This document shows positions 32,201 to 45,700 of a DNA stretch of 64,000 nt, piece by piece; position 1 is the stretch's first letter, and each line of letters starts with the position of its first letter. The DNA is taken from assembly GCA_035578905.1 (NCBI GenBank), contig JAQJVL010000564.1:489883-553882 (forward strand), read 5' to 3'. Both the position numbers and the translations under genes were made by a program. The notes below the pieces were generated by a model. That model was not told the DNA's origin, did not search any database, and saw only the letters and a program-made list of their open reading frames with translations. The stretch is from Stictocephala bisonia (lineage: Eukaryota; Arthropoda; Insecta; Hemiptera; Membracidae).

Positions 32201-32561
32201 CCTAAGTTTATGGCGAAAAATTGGAATTAAATGTACATATACAATTTTATATTACTTCGTAACAAATTATGAAAAATGTTATATTGCATTAGTGCTTTTC
32301 AAGTTGTACCCTATTGCCTTGATATACTCATATTCCCTTCCGTACACAGCGTAATCCTCATATTGCCGGCAACCTGCATTACTACTGCTGGTGCTCATTA
32401 ACTACCCTTTAAGTAGCATCGATAATGTATTAAGCTTCAACTTCTTCAGGATTTGGTGCATAATTGTGAGAATCATCTCCTCCTCCTTAAACTTATGAGC
32501 AAATTGCAGTTGGAATTTACTGTTATCCATCACATATTGCATTCATTCTTCCTTTGGCACT

Positions 32562-32700
32562 TACAATATTTCACATCTCTACCAGACAGACTAACAGTAC
32601 TGTATTTATTTATTTTTGAGCCAACGATCATCACAATATTTCATATCTCCTCTACCAGACAGACCAACAGTCCTGTATTTATTTATTTTTAAGGCACTGA
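32562..32700 (+). repeat. 71-bp tandem duplication
   Basis: Two diverged copies starting with ACAATATTTCA at 32562 and 32633, each with CTACCAGACAGAC and CTGTATTTATTTATTTTT. Confidence 0.85.
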
Positions 32701-34737
32701 TTGTCAAGATATGAGCAAATATGGATTTCGAATGTAGATAAAAAAGCGAATGTAGTCGTTTCAAACTAAGACCGATAATTCCTTAGAAAGTGTCCTTTAT
32801 TAATAGGCTGATGACAAATGAACAGCCGGTGGTTATCAGTATGTATCGAATTCATGTTTAGATTTCGCAAATAATCCATGTAATGTTAAATGCAGATCTA
32901 ATAATAAACTGGGTATACAGTTTTAGTGGGAAATTGGACTTCAATGTCAACTTTGGAGTTAATGGTTTCCCTAACATTTATGTCATTTCCAGTAATTTAT
33001 CCATGTTCATAACTTCAATTAACTTGAGCGCATCTTAAAACTAGTACTTTGTAAATAATATTTAGGAATGAGTGTTTTGATTAATTTCTTATCTTTAAAT
33101 GAAGTGAAGGTTTCTTTAAATAAGGTGAAGGTTCTTATCTTTAAATAACCTTAAATGTCAATGTACTGAAACACAAGAAAATAAATAAGATTCACCAGCT
33201 ATATTTCTATCTATTCATATTACACCATGGTGAAATTTTCCAAATAGCTTGACCAGGAAATTCCAAACAAATTTCCTCATCACTTGTCTTTAACAGCTCA
33301 ATGATAGCCATTTTTTAATAACAGTTGGACGCTTTTATAATCCAGTAACTTTATGCGTTGAAAGTATGTTTTACTCTAAAATGGGCATCAAAATAAGATA
33401 AATTTTAGTGAAAATACACGGACAGCAGAATAAGTAGGTATTCTTGCTATTTTGACAGTTTTAGCTGAATCAACATGTACCCATATCGACAGACTACCAA
33501 CACAAATAAAATCTTGTTGCTTCTCCCAGTCACTTACAAATGTACAAAGTTGACAGCTTTTGAAAAATTTGTATTTAGTAGCTACTAACAATTATCGCTG
33601 TTTTCAGATTTGTTAAGGTTCAAATTAGTTTGCTAAGTTTATTCAATTCATCCTTCGACAAAATTTCCAAAGCTAAATCTAACATTACAATTATTTATTG
33701 TGCTCCTTCACAGGACCGCTCTTTATGACTAAAAGAGATTATGCATCAGGCTAAATGAACAGTCTTTAATTTTGCTTTTAATGAAGTTTACTTCTAATTA
33801 ATCACCTTATAATGTAAATAAAACGAAGAACATCCTTTAAATCTTCCTCAAAAATGTGATAATATGTTTCAATTTAACTAAAATCTACATTTTTCGGTGA
33901 CAACCGTGTCAAGGTACTATATACGAGATAACCAGACGTTTCACCCATACTGTGATGTGGCATCCTCAGTGGTTTCTCTGTGTTAGAGGATGCCACACTG
34001 TAGTGAGAGGGCCATCACCACGGTAGTCTGGGTGAGTGATTGGGACAATACACTGCACGTGTAAAGGTGGGTGGTTGGGCAAATACCACTGTACATCCAT
34101 TGCCTATAGAATCACTTTTTATTTCACTACAAATCATGACAGTTATTGACCTATAAATTCTACATTCTACTCTACACCAGTTGTTAATCACTAGGCGAGA
34201 AATATACCACAACATACATAGAAAATCTAAAATTGATATCTCTCAATAAGATTGGCTCTGACAGGAAACTCACACTAGGTAAATTGTGTGTGTTTTCATA
34301 ATAAGCTATCTTTCTCCATAACAAATCTAGAATTTGAGAATGTTTAGTTCGTTTTAAATAATTTGCTTATTGAAAGTTGGTTTTACAGCCTATAGGAGTT
34401 CTTGGATACACCAATTATTAACTCTTAGACTTGCATTGTTTAACATTCCTAAACTGGCCGTGTCTAAAATTCTAGCGTTGTTGGATGCAGCCAATATTTA
34501 ATTTATCATAAAATGTGTGTTCCAATATTTACATGACTCATATAACACTGGAAAGGGCATGTCTAACTTACCTAACTTGGGTTGAAACCTTTCACAATAT
34601 ATTTTAAGCTTTTTGGTGACTTCACTGCCTCCTTCAGGGATCTCTATGATGGCTGTGCTGAGTAGACTTCCTGCTAGTTCAATCCATTGCCTAAAGATTA
34701 TATGGTGTATGATACTTCTGACTAGTAATTGAGTTAC
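32701..34737. other. Intergenic, one retroelement-like 3' signature
   Basis: Mostly unrecognised AT-rich DNA. On the minus strand 33975-33910 reads GAGGATGCCACATCACAGTA then GGGTGAAACGTCTGG, like the 3' UTR of Penelope-like elements; its first part is followed in + by AGGATGCCACACTGTAGTG (33978-33996), giving a short inverted repeat. GT-rich minisatellite-like units occur at 34030-34095. Confidence 0.4.
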
Positions 34738-34752
34738 TTAATCAATTATTTT

Positions 34753-34954
34753 AGGTTAGGTTAAAGGGCACTAGGCCAGGAATTAGTATATTAGAGAGAT
34801 AGGACATCAGCAAACTTACCTTAAAAGACAAGTTCACTAACATCAGAAATTTGTGAGATTTTGTGTATTTTGTGTTTGTGACTACTACTCTGATGTTAGT
34901 GAACTTGTCTTTTAAGGTAAGTTTGCTGATGTCCTATCTCTCTAATATAATATA
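34753..34954 (+). mobile_element. Hairpin-forming short retroelement, copy 2
   Basis: Same head (AGGTTAGGTTAAAGGGCACT) and same inverted arms as the copy at 17620-17861 (GGACATCAGCAAACTTACCT near 34802-34821 and its complement near 34915-34935), with a different, shorter loop. Perfect 15-bp target duplication TTAATCAATTATTTT at 34738-34752 and 34955-34969. The duplication length points to retrotransposition. Confidence 0.88.
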
Positions 34955-34969
34955 TTAATCAATTATTTT

Positions 34970-36565
34970 GTATCTCTATTCTTCTAAGCAAAATTAAAAA
35001 CTACTTAATATCCAAGTTGCAATTGACACTAATTATTACATTACTATATTCCTTGAGGATTTACTGATAATTACAATTCAATGAAGCCAAAATTGTTTAG
35101 CAATTGGTTATAAGGAAAACTTTTAACAGGTCAATAAAGATCAACTATTTTCAAAATAACTTTTAATGTAGAAAACTGATTACTTATGTACAGATTCAAT
35201 TTCGACATTAGTTCACATTTATTATAATATTGCAAGCAAGCTTAATTTAAAATAAATATATATTAATATCACATAACATTTAAATATATCATTATTAAAT
35301 TGTATCTGCAAACAACAAATTGGGAATGAAGCAATAGCTTATGGGATGTTTCAATATTTGTAATAATACAGAATGTACCTAAAGAGTCTTCCCAAAATAA
35401 ATACAAAAAATCACCAATATTTAATGCCCTTTCTCTTCAATGGCACAACTTAATACGTTCATTCTGTTATACACAAGGTTCACAGAAACCTCCAATAAAT
35501 ATCATATGACGTTAAATACAATAAAATAAATAGATACAAATATATTTTTAATTTCTTAGTTTTAGGAATAGGACAGCAGGTTTGCTTTTATAAAGACATC
35601 CATTTAGGTAAGCCCTCTAACAGCATAAACACACAGAAAAAAACTAAAAATAAAATTGTGTGTTTTCCTGTTTTTGTATAAATACTTTAAAATAACTTAT
35701 TTGAATGGATGTTTTTTCAAACGGTAAGTCTGGTTTTATATTCCTAAACCTAAACCATCCAGGCACTTGCCCCATTGTATAACACTATTTTCTCATTAGA
35801 AGTGAAGTTGTAGAATAGTAACCCAGGTTGGGAATTCCTTCAACAACCTAAAGTTGTCAGTGATATTAAAAAATATTTTACTTCATGGTGTAAACTGACT
35901 CATTCTGGTAAGTTCAAATATGATATATTCGGAGTGGGGGTAGTATATAAGATTTTTTCGGGAGCTCAGTTTTAAATACCAAAAATTACTGATCATAATT
36001 TGTGATTTTGTACTATACTTAATGAGAAATTGTTGTCAGTAAAATTTAAGTTTAATTTACTTATTGGTAAAATTGTTCACCACATACTAGTGATCATTTT
36101 ATATCCTAGAATATAGGTCATATCAGTAACCAATTAATAAATATATGATCTGATCTATTAAAAGATAAGTGTGTTTATTTAATCTTAACATCTATTTTTT
36201 TATTTTGATTATTAACATTGTCATAAATACAAACTTGTTTGAAAAGCACAGATACAATTGATAATAATATTTTAATTGTTGAACATTCCTTTTTATATAA
36301 ATAAATTTAAAACAAAACATAATACCCAGCCAATACAATTCCTAATAAACCATGTTGTAACAAGCGTAAGCTTACAAATAAATAAGTATGATTAAGTCTT
36401 GGGATAGGAAGTTAAGTTCACCTCATTAAAGTACAACATATTTTCACTTGTGTACTCTCAAGGTTTATAAAGATGCAATTTTGCTATCCTATCCCAAAAC
36501 TTAAACATTTCATGCTCTTACCTACAATGAAACAATTAACAAATAAATAAATATGACAGCAATAA
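34970..36565. other. Intergenic and DCTN2 3' UTR
   Basis: No gene or clear element. An imperfect inverted pair (CTTGGGATAGGA near 36398 and TCCTATCCCAA near 36486) lies within the probable 3' UTR of the minus-strand DCTN2 gene. No single polyadenylation signal can be chosen among the many TTTATT sites. Confidence 0.5.
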
Positions 36566-36750
36566 TTATTTTTTATTGGATAAAGTAGTGACTCGCTTAT
36601 CAAGGCTCTCCATATTCTCCTTGATAGTGGCGAAGTTGGTTTTAAGTCCCTCTTGAACACTGGTAAGGATGTCAGCGTTAGTCCTCAACTTGGCCATCAA
36701 CTGGACTTGTACAGACTCCATTTCGCCCACTGATTTGGCAAACTCTCCTT
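36566..36750 (-). CDS. DCTN2: DCTN2 last exon
   Basis: Acceptor CTGTACAG ends just above 36750; two bases complete a Glu codon, then GEFAKSVGEMESVQVQLMAK and on to TTLSNKK, stop TAA at 36568-36566. The final coiled coil and its end match the family. Confidence 0.95.
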
Positions 36751-39700
36751 CTGTACAGCAAGTTACTTCTTTCACAAATATCGTCATTCTTCTATCAATA
36801 CTAAGTTTAGCATTAAAAACATCTACCTTAATCTTTTAAGAATTAAATATAAAAGTACATGTTAGATTTAAGACATGTAGCTTATCAGTAGCCGATGCGA
36901 GTGGACGCGTTATCAGTGCTCCTGCTATAGCTCATGCGTCGGCCTGCCCACTAGTACTTGCCGTATATAACCTGTAATATCTTTAGCTGAGTATTGGTTT
37001 TGGAATAGTTGTTATTGTGATTTATAATATTTAACATGAGTGACAAGTGTGTGAAGTGTGACAAGCCTATCACGTCGACATCTATATCGGCAAAATGTGT
37101 GAACTGTGCACGCGTGTTCCATCCTGCGTGCACTCGCGAACAGAACTTTACCAGGAACAAGGCGTGGAAGTGTGACGTGTGTGTTGGCGCAGCTGCTTCA
37201 TCACCTTCGCAGAAACCAGAAGATCAAAAGCCTATCATCGAAGCAATTCAAAAAATGAAGGAAGAAATTAATAAAAATACTAACGATAAGATTGAAACTG
37301 TTCTTACATCTGTTTCCGCTCTATCAGAAGAAATAAAAAGCTTAAAGATCACTGTGGCTGGGCTCCAAGATTCTGATAAAGACCTTCATGAAAGGTGTAA
37401 TCGTTTGGAGGAGGAAAAGAAGGAACTTCGAGAAGAGTTGCGGGTATTGCAGCTGAACCTCCGGGACTCAGAACAGCATCAACGAGCCGCCAACATAGAA
37501 ATTGTTGGTTTTCCATTCACCGAGGGAGAGAACGTTTACACCTGCCTCCAACACTTGGCAAGTGCTCTCGGCTTGGCCTTCAAACGAGAGGAGATTTCCA
37601 TTGCACACAGACTCAGACTGTTCTCGGGGAGGCACGCTCATCCACCGATCATCTGTCAGTTTGTGTCGAGGAGTGTCAAGGCGACGTGGATGTCAGCAGC
37701 ACGCCTCAAGAAAAACATTAACTCCACTGACGTGAATCGCTCCTTGCCGCCTAGTCAACTCTACGTCAACGAGCATCTGACCAGAGACAACAAGGCACTC
37801 TTGGGGCGAGCTCGCCGTCTGCAGAGGGAGAGGAAGATTCACTTTGCCGGATACTTCAACGGGAAGGTGTTGATTAAGCCTGCTGACGGTGACAACTCCA
37901 CCCGGGTGACAGATGTGGCACAGCTGGACCAGTACGACAAGCAGTAAAGTATGTTGACATTTACAGTGAACTTAAGGTACATATTTATTTTTTCTTTATT
38001 TTATCCATGGTAATCTAAGTTTCAACAATTTTTAAACGAGTACGAAATAGCAAACAACTTTTTTCACTTAATATTCAACCTTTTTTCAGCTTAAGAATCA
38101 TACAACACTAAGTATTTACAAGAGTACAATTAAATAAGTATTGAGACCTCACTATAATACATAGATTTTCATTGCCTCGTTTCCCAACATTGTTGCGAAC
38201 TTTAATTGTAATTTTAAATCATTTTGGTATTTGTTAAGTTTTCCCTCAGCTCAATTTATTGTGTTTTTCGCATATATTTTAATGAACTAAAAGTCTATAC
38301 ATATATATATATATTTTTTTTTTTTTGCATAGAGCTAAAATATATATTTTAAATTAGATCATATTCCTTGTTTCTTCCTGTACATTAGACATAAAGGACC
38401 ATTCAAATATTATAAATTGCAATATTACTACTAACTATTAATTTAGCTTAGATGTTGTCTTAATTAAAAGACTTTCAATAATGTTGTTCATATAAATTCA
38501 TTTAGACCATTTATTGAGTGAAAAACTAATATCTTTTAGAATATTTAAAGTTAAATATTAAAGAACACATTTAAGTAAAACCAAAGTTTAGATATTTATT
38601 AATTTATGTCTAGTATTATGTATAGTAGCAAACGCTTATCTAAATTTTCTTAAAGCAAAAAGCCTTGTTTAGTTTTAAGCTTTATTATTAATATATAAAC
38701 AGTGCAAACCAATTATTAGTTGTATATAAGACGCAAGATTTTCTAGAACTTATATGTGTATCATACAACAGATATTTTAGTTTTTTTTACGTATTTAATT
38801 ATTATTATTGTTTTTTATTTGTTTATTATTATTTTTTTTTTTTTTATTTTCTGATCAATTTTAACTAGACTGTCATGTTTAGTGTGCAAGTTAAAACCTT
38901 TGGATTTTTAATTTTTCATTGGTATTCTCAACATTTATAAAAGTATGGTTAAATGTTAATTATATTATTTGGTAACGGCTTTAATAACAACTAAAGTCTA
39001 TATTTTTATTTATTTATTTTTTTTCTTTCATAAAGCTAAAATATATATTTTAAATTAGATCATATTCCTTGTTTCCCCCTGTACATTAGACATAAAGGAC
39101 CATTCAAATATTACAAAGTACAATATTACTTAGCCTAGATATTTTTCTTCATTAAAATATTTTCAATAATGTTGTTCATATAAATGCAATTAGACCATTT
39201 ATTGAGTGAAAAACTGTAATCTGTTAAAATATTTAAAGTATAATATTAAAGTACACATTTAAGTAAAACCAGTATTTAGATATTTTATTAATCTATGTCT
39301 AGTATTATGTATAGTAGCAAACGCTTAATTAAATTTTCTTAAAACAAAAAGCCTTGTTTAGTTTAAGTTTTATGATTAATATATAAACAGTGCAAACCAA
39401 TTATTAGTTGTATATAAGACGCAAGTTTTTCTAGAACTTATATACAACAGATATTTTAGTTTTTTTACGTATTTAATTATCATTGTTGTGTTTTTTATTT
39501 ATTTATTTTATTTTTTTTTTCTTCTGAGCAACTTTAACTAGACTGTCATGCGTAGTGTGCAAGTTAAAACCTTTGGATTTTTAATTTTTCATTGTTATTC
39601 TCAACAATTATAAAAGTATGGTAAATTTAATTATATTATCGGTAACGGCTTTAATAATAACTAAAGTATGAGGGCGGGTTGGTCTGTGCAGGTTATGAAC

Positions 39701-42700
39701 GCGGAAGATGAAGATGACTTTTTTAGATTTAATTGTTTAGAGTTAAGTGATACCATCTCTTTTTCTAACTTTTATGGGAATAAAAACAGAACCTTAAAAA
39801 TTTTTCATACTAATATTAGGAGTTATTCCAAGAACTTCGATGAAATGCTCAGTTATTTAAGTGAAATGCCACAATTAGATATTATTGTTTTAACCGAGTG
39901 TTGGCTTTCAGATAGTGGCGATGGGCAGGGGGTGGAGAGTATTGAAGGGTTTGATTTTGTAACTACTAACAGATATCAAAACCGTAACGATGGAGTTATT
40001 GTTTATTTTAACAAACGGCTAACTGTAACTACAGAACAAATAACATTGGGAGACGTTTTTGGCATTAAACTGTGTTTCCCATTTGCAAACCAAAACTTTG
40101 TTCTCACTGCCTGTTACCGAACGTTTGACTGTAATTTAATTGACTTCCTTGACAAGTTACAACTTTACTATTCTAGACTAAATAAAAAAGACGCTCACAT
40201 TTGGCTTGGGGACATAAACGTTAACACTTTGATAGACACTCAATTCTCAGAACAATACTTAAACTGTTTGACTGCCGGTGGACTTGTACAGTGTATTGAT
40301 AAGCCAACAAGGGTGACTGACAACAGTGCTACGTGTCTGGACCACATATTTCTACGTTACAATGACATGAACAGTGTACAAGCTGCCGTGCTCCAGACAC
40401 ACACCACTGACCACTACAGTACAGGCCTCACTATAGCAACACGCACAGACAGTGTGAGCATTCCAACTGTACACAACAGCACATACTTAGACCACACACT
40501 ATTCACTTCTAACTTGCAAACTATAAGCTGGGAACCAATTTTAAACAATCAAAATGCTGATTCCTCTTTTTCAGATTTCAATAACATTATTCAGCAAACT
40601 ATCCAATCCTCTTCCAAAATCAAACGCCATTCTACCAGGCTAAAAAAATTAAAACCTTGGATAACTTCTGACCTCGTGAAAAAAATACGGGTTAGAGACA
40701 AATTAAGCAAGAGAGTAAAACGCCAACCTTTTAATGACGTTCTAGTCAATTTCTACCGGAATCACAGGCTGTATTTGAGTAATGAGTTAAGAAGTGCCAA
40801 GCGTAATTATTATAGAAACAAGTTACGAGAATCCAGTGACAATCCAAAACTGTTTTGGGGGGTTATCAACGATCTGATTGGAATACGTTGTAAAAAAGAC
40901 GCTTTCCCAATAAAAAAATTTCGACCAGGCATCGCTGATTATAACGATTTATTATTTAAAGAAGTGGCAGAGGAATTCAATACTTTCTTTTCAACCGTAG
41001 GACAAAACCTTGCAAGCACTATACACGTTACAGGACCTTTACTAGTTACTGACTCAGACTATAGACTTGACTCAGAGCTCACCTTACACACTGTTACTGA
41101 ACAAGACATAAAACGACACATAAATGCACTACGAGGTGGCTCTGCTCCTGGCTATGATGGTGTTCCTGCTTCAATATTAAAAAAAAACATCGAATTTTTA
41201 AGTCGACCACTTTTACACCTGGTCAATCTCAGTATATCCACCGGAATCTTTCCAGATATTTTCAAAATTGCTAAAGTTCTTCCCTTATATAAAGATAAAA
41301 TTCATACAGATAAAAACAACTTCCGTCCGATCTCTTTACTCAGTGTTTTCTCTAAAATACTAGAGAGAATAGTCAAAGAACAGCTTGTTAAATACCTGCA
41401 AATAAACCAGATTCTAACAGAGTGTCAGTATGGGTTTAGGGAGAACATAACAATTTCAGACATACTTTTTGATGTAAACAAACAATTGCACGACTCTATT
41501 TCCAAAGACGAGCGAATTATGCTTATCTTTTTAGATCTGAAAAAAGCTTTCGACAGCATAGATAGAAATTTACTACTACCAAAGTTGGAGCAAATAGGAG
41601 TGCGTGGTATAGCACTTGATTGGTTTTCTAGCTATTTAACAGAAAGACGACAATTAGTTGCTTTGGGTGGGGTCAATAGTAATTTACTTCCAATAGATTA
41701 TGGTGTAGTACAAGGTAGCACTCTTGGACCAATATTGTTCTTAATATATATCAATAATATCACAAGATTAAATTTAAATAGTAAATTGTTTCTTTTTGCC
41801 GACGACGCCTTGGCGCTCGTAAAGGGTCGGGACTGGGCAGAGGTGCGCTCATTTGCTTTAAGAGATCTCATGTCCTTAAAAACGTGGTTTGATCAGAATC
41901 TCCTTTGCTTGAACGTCAGTAAAACAAAATACTTACCTATCTCGTTAAGGAGTAATACCGATTATACCTTAGATAATTTAGTGATTCATTCTTGTGGAGA
42001 CTACAATAGCCGGGTATGCGGCTGCGAGGCTATTGAGGGTGTGACGTATTATAAGTATTTGGGGGTAATTTTTGATAGACGATTAAACTGGGCTCAACAC
42101 ATAGACTGTTTGAAAAAGAAATTACGTAAATACGTATTTGCGTTCAAGCGGATTCGAGATATTCTCTGTGAAAAAGAAATCAAGTTAGCGTACTTTGCCT
42201 ACGTTCAGTCCTTGTTGTCTTTTGGAATAATTTCATGGGGGGGAGCTTTTAAAAGTAATTTACAGCCTCTTAACATCATTCAAAAATCTATATTAAAAGT
42301 GGGATTTAACAAAGGTTTTAGATATCCAACTGACGCTCTGTTTTTTGAAACTGGTATTTTAAGTGTACGTCATCTATACATAAAAGCCCTTTTAATTCAT
42401 ATATTTAAAAAACATAACATAATCTTTTCTAGAATTTCCCACTCGCACAATACAAGATATTCACGTAATGTTGGAATTTCAGCTGTTCCCTTAGCTAAAA
42501 CCTATCTATCAACAAATCCATTCTATACATGTCATACATTGTTTAGAAATCTGTCCAACTATCGTCAAAATGTGGGCCTGGTATTGTTCTCTTCTCCATC
42601 ATTAGCTTCTCTAAAGACAAATGCTAACCAGTGGTTGTCTCTTATCAGTACACAAGAGGCAGAGGCTCTTATCACTGCCGAATACAGACATGGCCACAAC

Positions 42701-45700
42701 CTGAACATCCTTTACCACGCAACTACGGACTGATTCTATACTACTACTATAGTTTTTCAGCCACAGCGTTCTCTCTGCCTCCCTCCTTGACTCATGTAGG
42801 CATATATTAACTTTTTTTCCTTCTTTCTTTTTTTTTTTCTCTTGTGCTTGTGCTGTAATAAAGCATTTTTGAATATAGCAGAGTTACTTAACATTGCCAA
42901 ATTTTCAAAACAAATAGTTAAAAAAGAAAATGAGATGGTATACAGAACTAGTTAAAAAAAATACAAAAACAACATTCTTTTACAATTTTAAATACACTGG
43001 ATAAATTAGTGAAAATATTATTCTACTGATAAGCAACTCAAGCCTACGCACAGGCAGCATTGCCTATGTAGGCTTATTTCCATACACTTTTTTTCTACTA
43101 AATTTAAACTAGCAATACTCTAACAATTTCAGCAATACAGCAAAACCCACGCATAACGGTCCTAGTTTCCACCTTTTTTCTTTTCTTTAACAGTATTAGT
43201 AGACCAGTTGTAAATCTAAATTCTAAAGTTAATCTTTAAGGAGTTGTGTGTTTTAGTTGTATTGGTATTTCACATGTTAAATGGTTAATTTAAGAGTATT
43301 TTTTCCTATGTATACAGTTCAATTTTTGTAACATTGTACATTTGCATAAAAGGAAATAAAGTTATTTTGAATTTTGAATTTTTGAATTTATGACTGCAAA
43401 AATGTATCAAAACAAATAAAGTCAATATCCTTACTAATTTCGTCACTGTTTCTTTTAATTTTCATTATATAATTCAGCAGTTAATTGTCATGAAATTTGA
43501 TGACAAACTGAACTGAATCTCCTAAACTATAGTTTGCTCTTATATAATGAGTGGTGGGGAACCCTAAAATGAACACCAGGCCTCCAAATACTATCTATAA
43601 TAAAAGGAGTGAATGTTATTGGGTATGTAATAATTTTAAAATAGGCCCTATTTCTGAGTGCATAAATAAACATAAAAACAAACCAAAAATGTGTGAAATG
43701 GTTCTAATCTAGCTAAGCATGTGTGGGATAATAAGCAGAAGTTTTATGGTATGAGGCAAAAATAATATACCATACTAATTATGAATGAAAGTTTATAAAA
43801 GAGATTTCAATTAAATTGAATCAAGGCCCTATAAGCAAGTGTAGCATAGAGGAGAGACCACTTTGGTTAACTCTATTTAGGTTCCATTCCAGTAACAAAA
43901 GCAACATATGGCAAGACCTTCCTCCACAAATACCCAACTGAAGTTAAAATGACAGGTAAAAGCTCTGATAAGTTATTTATTTTATTCCTTGATAACTACT
44001 GTTTGAGAAAATATGTTGCCAACTCATAGCTATTATATTTTTTCTATAATATATGAAAAATTATAGAAATGGTATATAAAAGTCAAGAATGGTAATATTA
44101 CTTGAAAAAAAATATATATAGCATTCAAGATTTTAACAGCAGTATTGGCTCAAAAACCTATCCTTTATTACCATGCTTTATTAACATTGCTTCAAAACAA
44201 ACTGGTTGGTTTATGGCTACTTGAAATAATCTTAACTGTTTTATAAAATCCTGAATAAAACTATTGATATAGTGATTCAAACCTTGTTGGTGTAGTGTTT
44301 GTAGAGCCAAGAGTCTGTCCAACACTTGTGGCAGAACTTGGGAAAGATTCTCTGCCTTCTTAGCCAATTCATAGAGTTCATTTATCTGCAAAATAACAAT
44401 ATAGTAATTGTTAATATTTACTGAATTGAAAACCATTTAAGTTTATTATTTTAACTAAATTTGACAAATTGAAATTAATTTAACTAACAATCGCACACAC
44501 TAAGTATCCCTCGTCAAATAATCAAGAGGCAAAACACAAGTTATTTTTACTGCTCTTTCTTTGTACATCACTTTATGTAAGGCAAATATTATATTTTATC
44601 TTAGTCCACTTTCTTAGAACATATATGTTGATAACCAACTAGTTTAACAATTTGAGAAAGAGCAAAAAATGTACAGTAGAACTCCAAATATCAAAATCAA
44701 TTGGGACCAGAGACCCTATTCAGATAATCAGATTTTTATCTGCATGTAATTAAATGCATGTTATGTTAAAACATTTTAACATAACATTATGATATAACAT
44801 AATTGTTTTATATCATATTGCATGTTATGATATAAAACAATATTTTAAATGAGAAAGGGCATTTATTACATAATTAATTACAGTTTAATTACATACTACT
44901 GTGTACTACAGTGTGTATTTACCTACCATCCTGTTAACAAATATTATTGCTTGCTACAGGGTGGCTACTCAATCATGTAAAAAAAATTCAAGCACAATTC
45001 AAGGTTTTTTCCAAGGGGTTTCAAACAAAATTCAAGGCACGCTTACAGAGGAAAATATTTCTGAATCGACGTAATCACTCATTATAGTACAATACATAAA
45101 AAAGCACACGTTTTATAGCTAGGCATGTCAATAACCTTGTAGGCCATAAAGAAATTGAATTATTGCAAAAGTATCCTAGGTTTAATTAGCAGTTACCTTT
45201 TTTTTTATTTCATTGATAAGTAGGATCAAAATCTAGTGATATGCCTAGCTTACTTTAATACAATTTTTACTAATAAGCCTACGGACTATTTGCGGTAGGC
45301 CCAGCTTTAATTAATTACTGTTATATCAATAACGAGATGAGTTGAAAACAAAACTCGTTTTTTATCTGATAAGTATGTGAAAAAACCAACATATTTAAAA
45401 ACCGTTATTTTTCTACAACTTCTTTTCATTTTACATGTTTTAGTAACCATGCAATTTCTTGTCACCTCTGAAAATACAATTTCTTGTTGAAAAAGTGGTG
45501 ATATGTGAGTTTTTTTTAGGTTGATTTCATCCGCAGAAAACTTTTAACGGAAAATCTAAAAAACTAGTTTTTTATCTGACAGTGAAAAAAAAACAAAATT
45601 ATTTATTTGTTTTATTTAAAACATTTATTTTTATTAAGTATAAATGCATTTTATACTTACCTAACCAAACATAACTTAACTTATCTTAATTGTATATTTA

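Larger units (their letters stand above)
36880..43390 (+). mobile_element. Intact two-ORF LINE with PHD-finger ORF1
   Basis: A complete non-LTR retrotransposon lying antisense in the last DCTN2 intron. ORF1 (37036-37947) and ORF2 (39668-42733) are both open. The 3' end carries AATAAA (43357-43362) and a short repeated tail of TTTTGAAT units (43368-43388). The ORFs are separated by 1.7 kb that is mostly a tandem duplication, unlike the short or overlapping spacer usual in CR1/Jockey elements. The 5' end is approximate; a GC-rich stretch from about 36885 may be the promoter. Clade: CR1/Jockey group by domain order (inference). No target duplication could be fixed. Confidence 0.88.

Noticed and set aside
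36884..36950. DCTN2 exon overlapping the LINE 5' end
   Set aside because: The last exon ends with a clear acceptor at 36751-36753 and the residues flow to the exon at 44283, leaving no room for another.
44158..44436. Reading the DCTN2 exon as one 92-residue frame to the stop
   Set aside because: A GT donor at 44282-44281 and exact continuation in the exon at 36750 show that the frame past 44283 is intronic.
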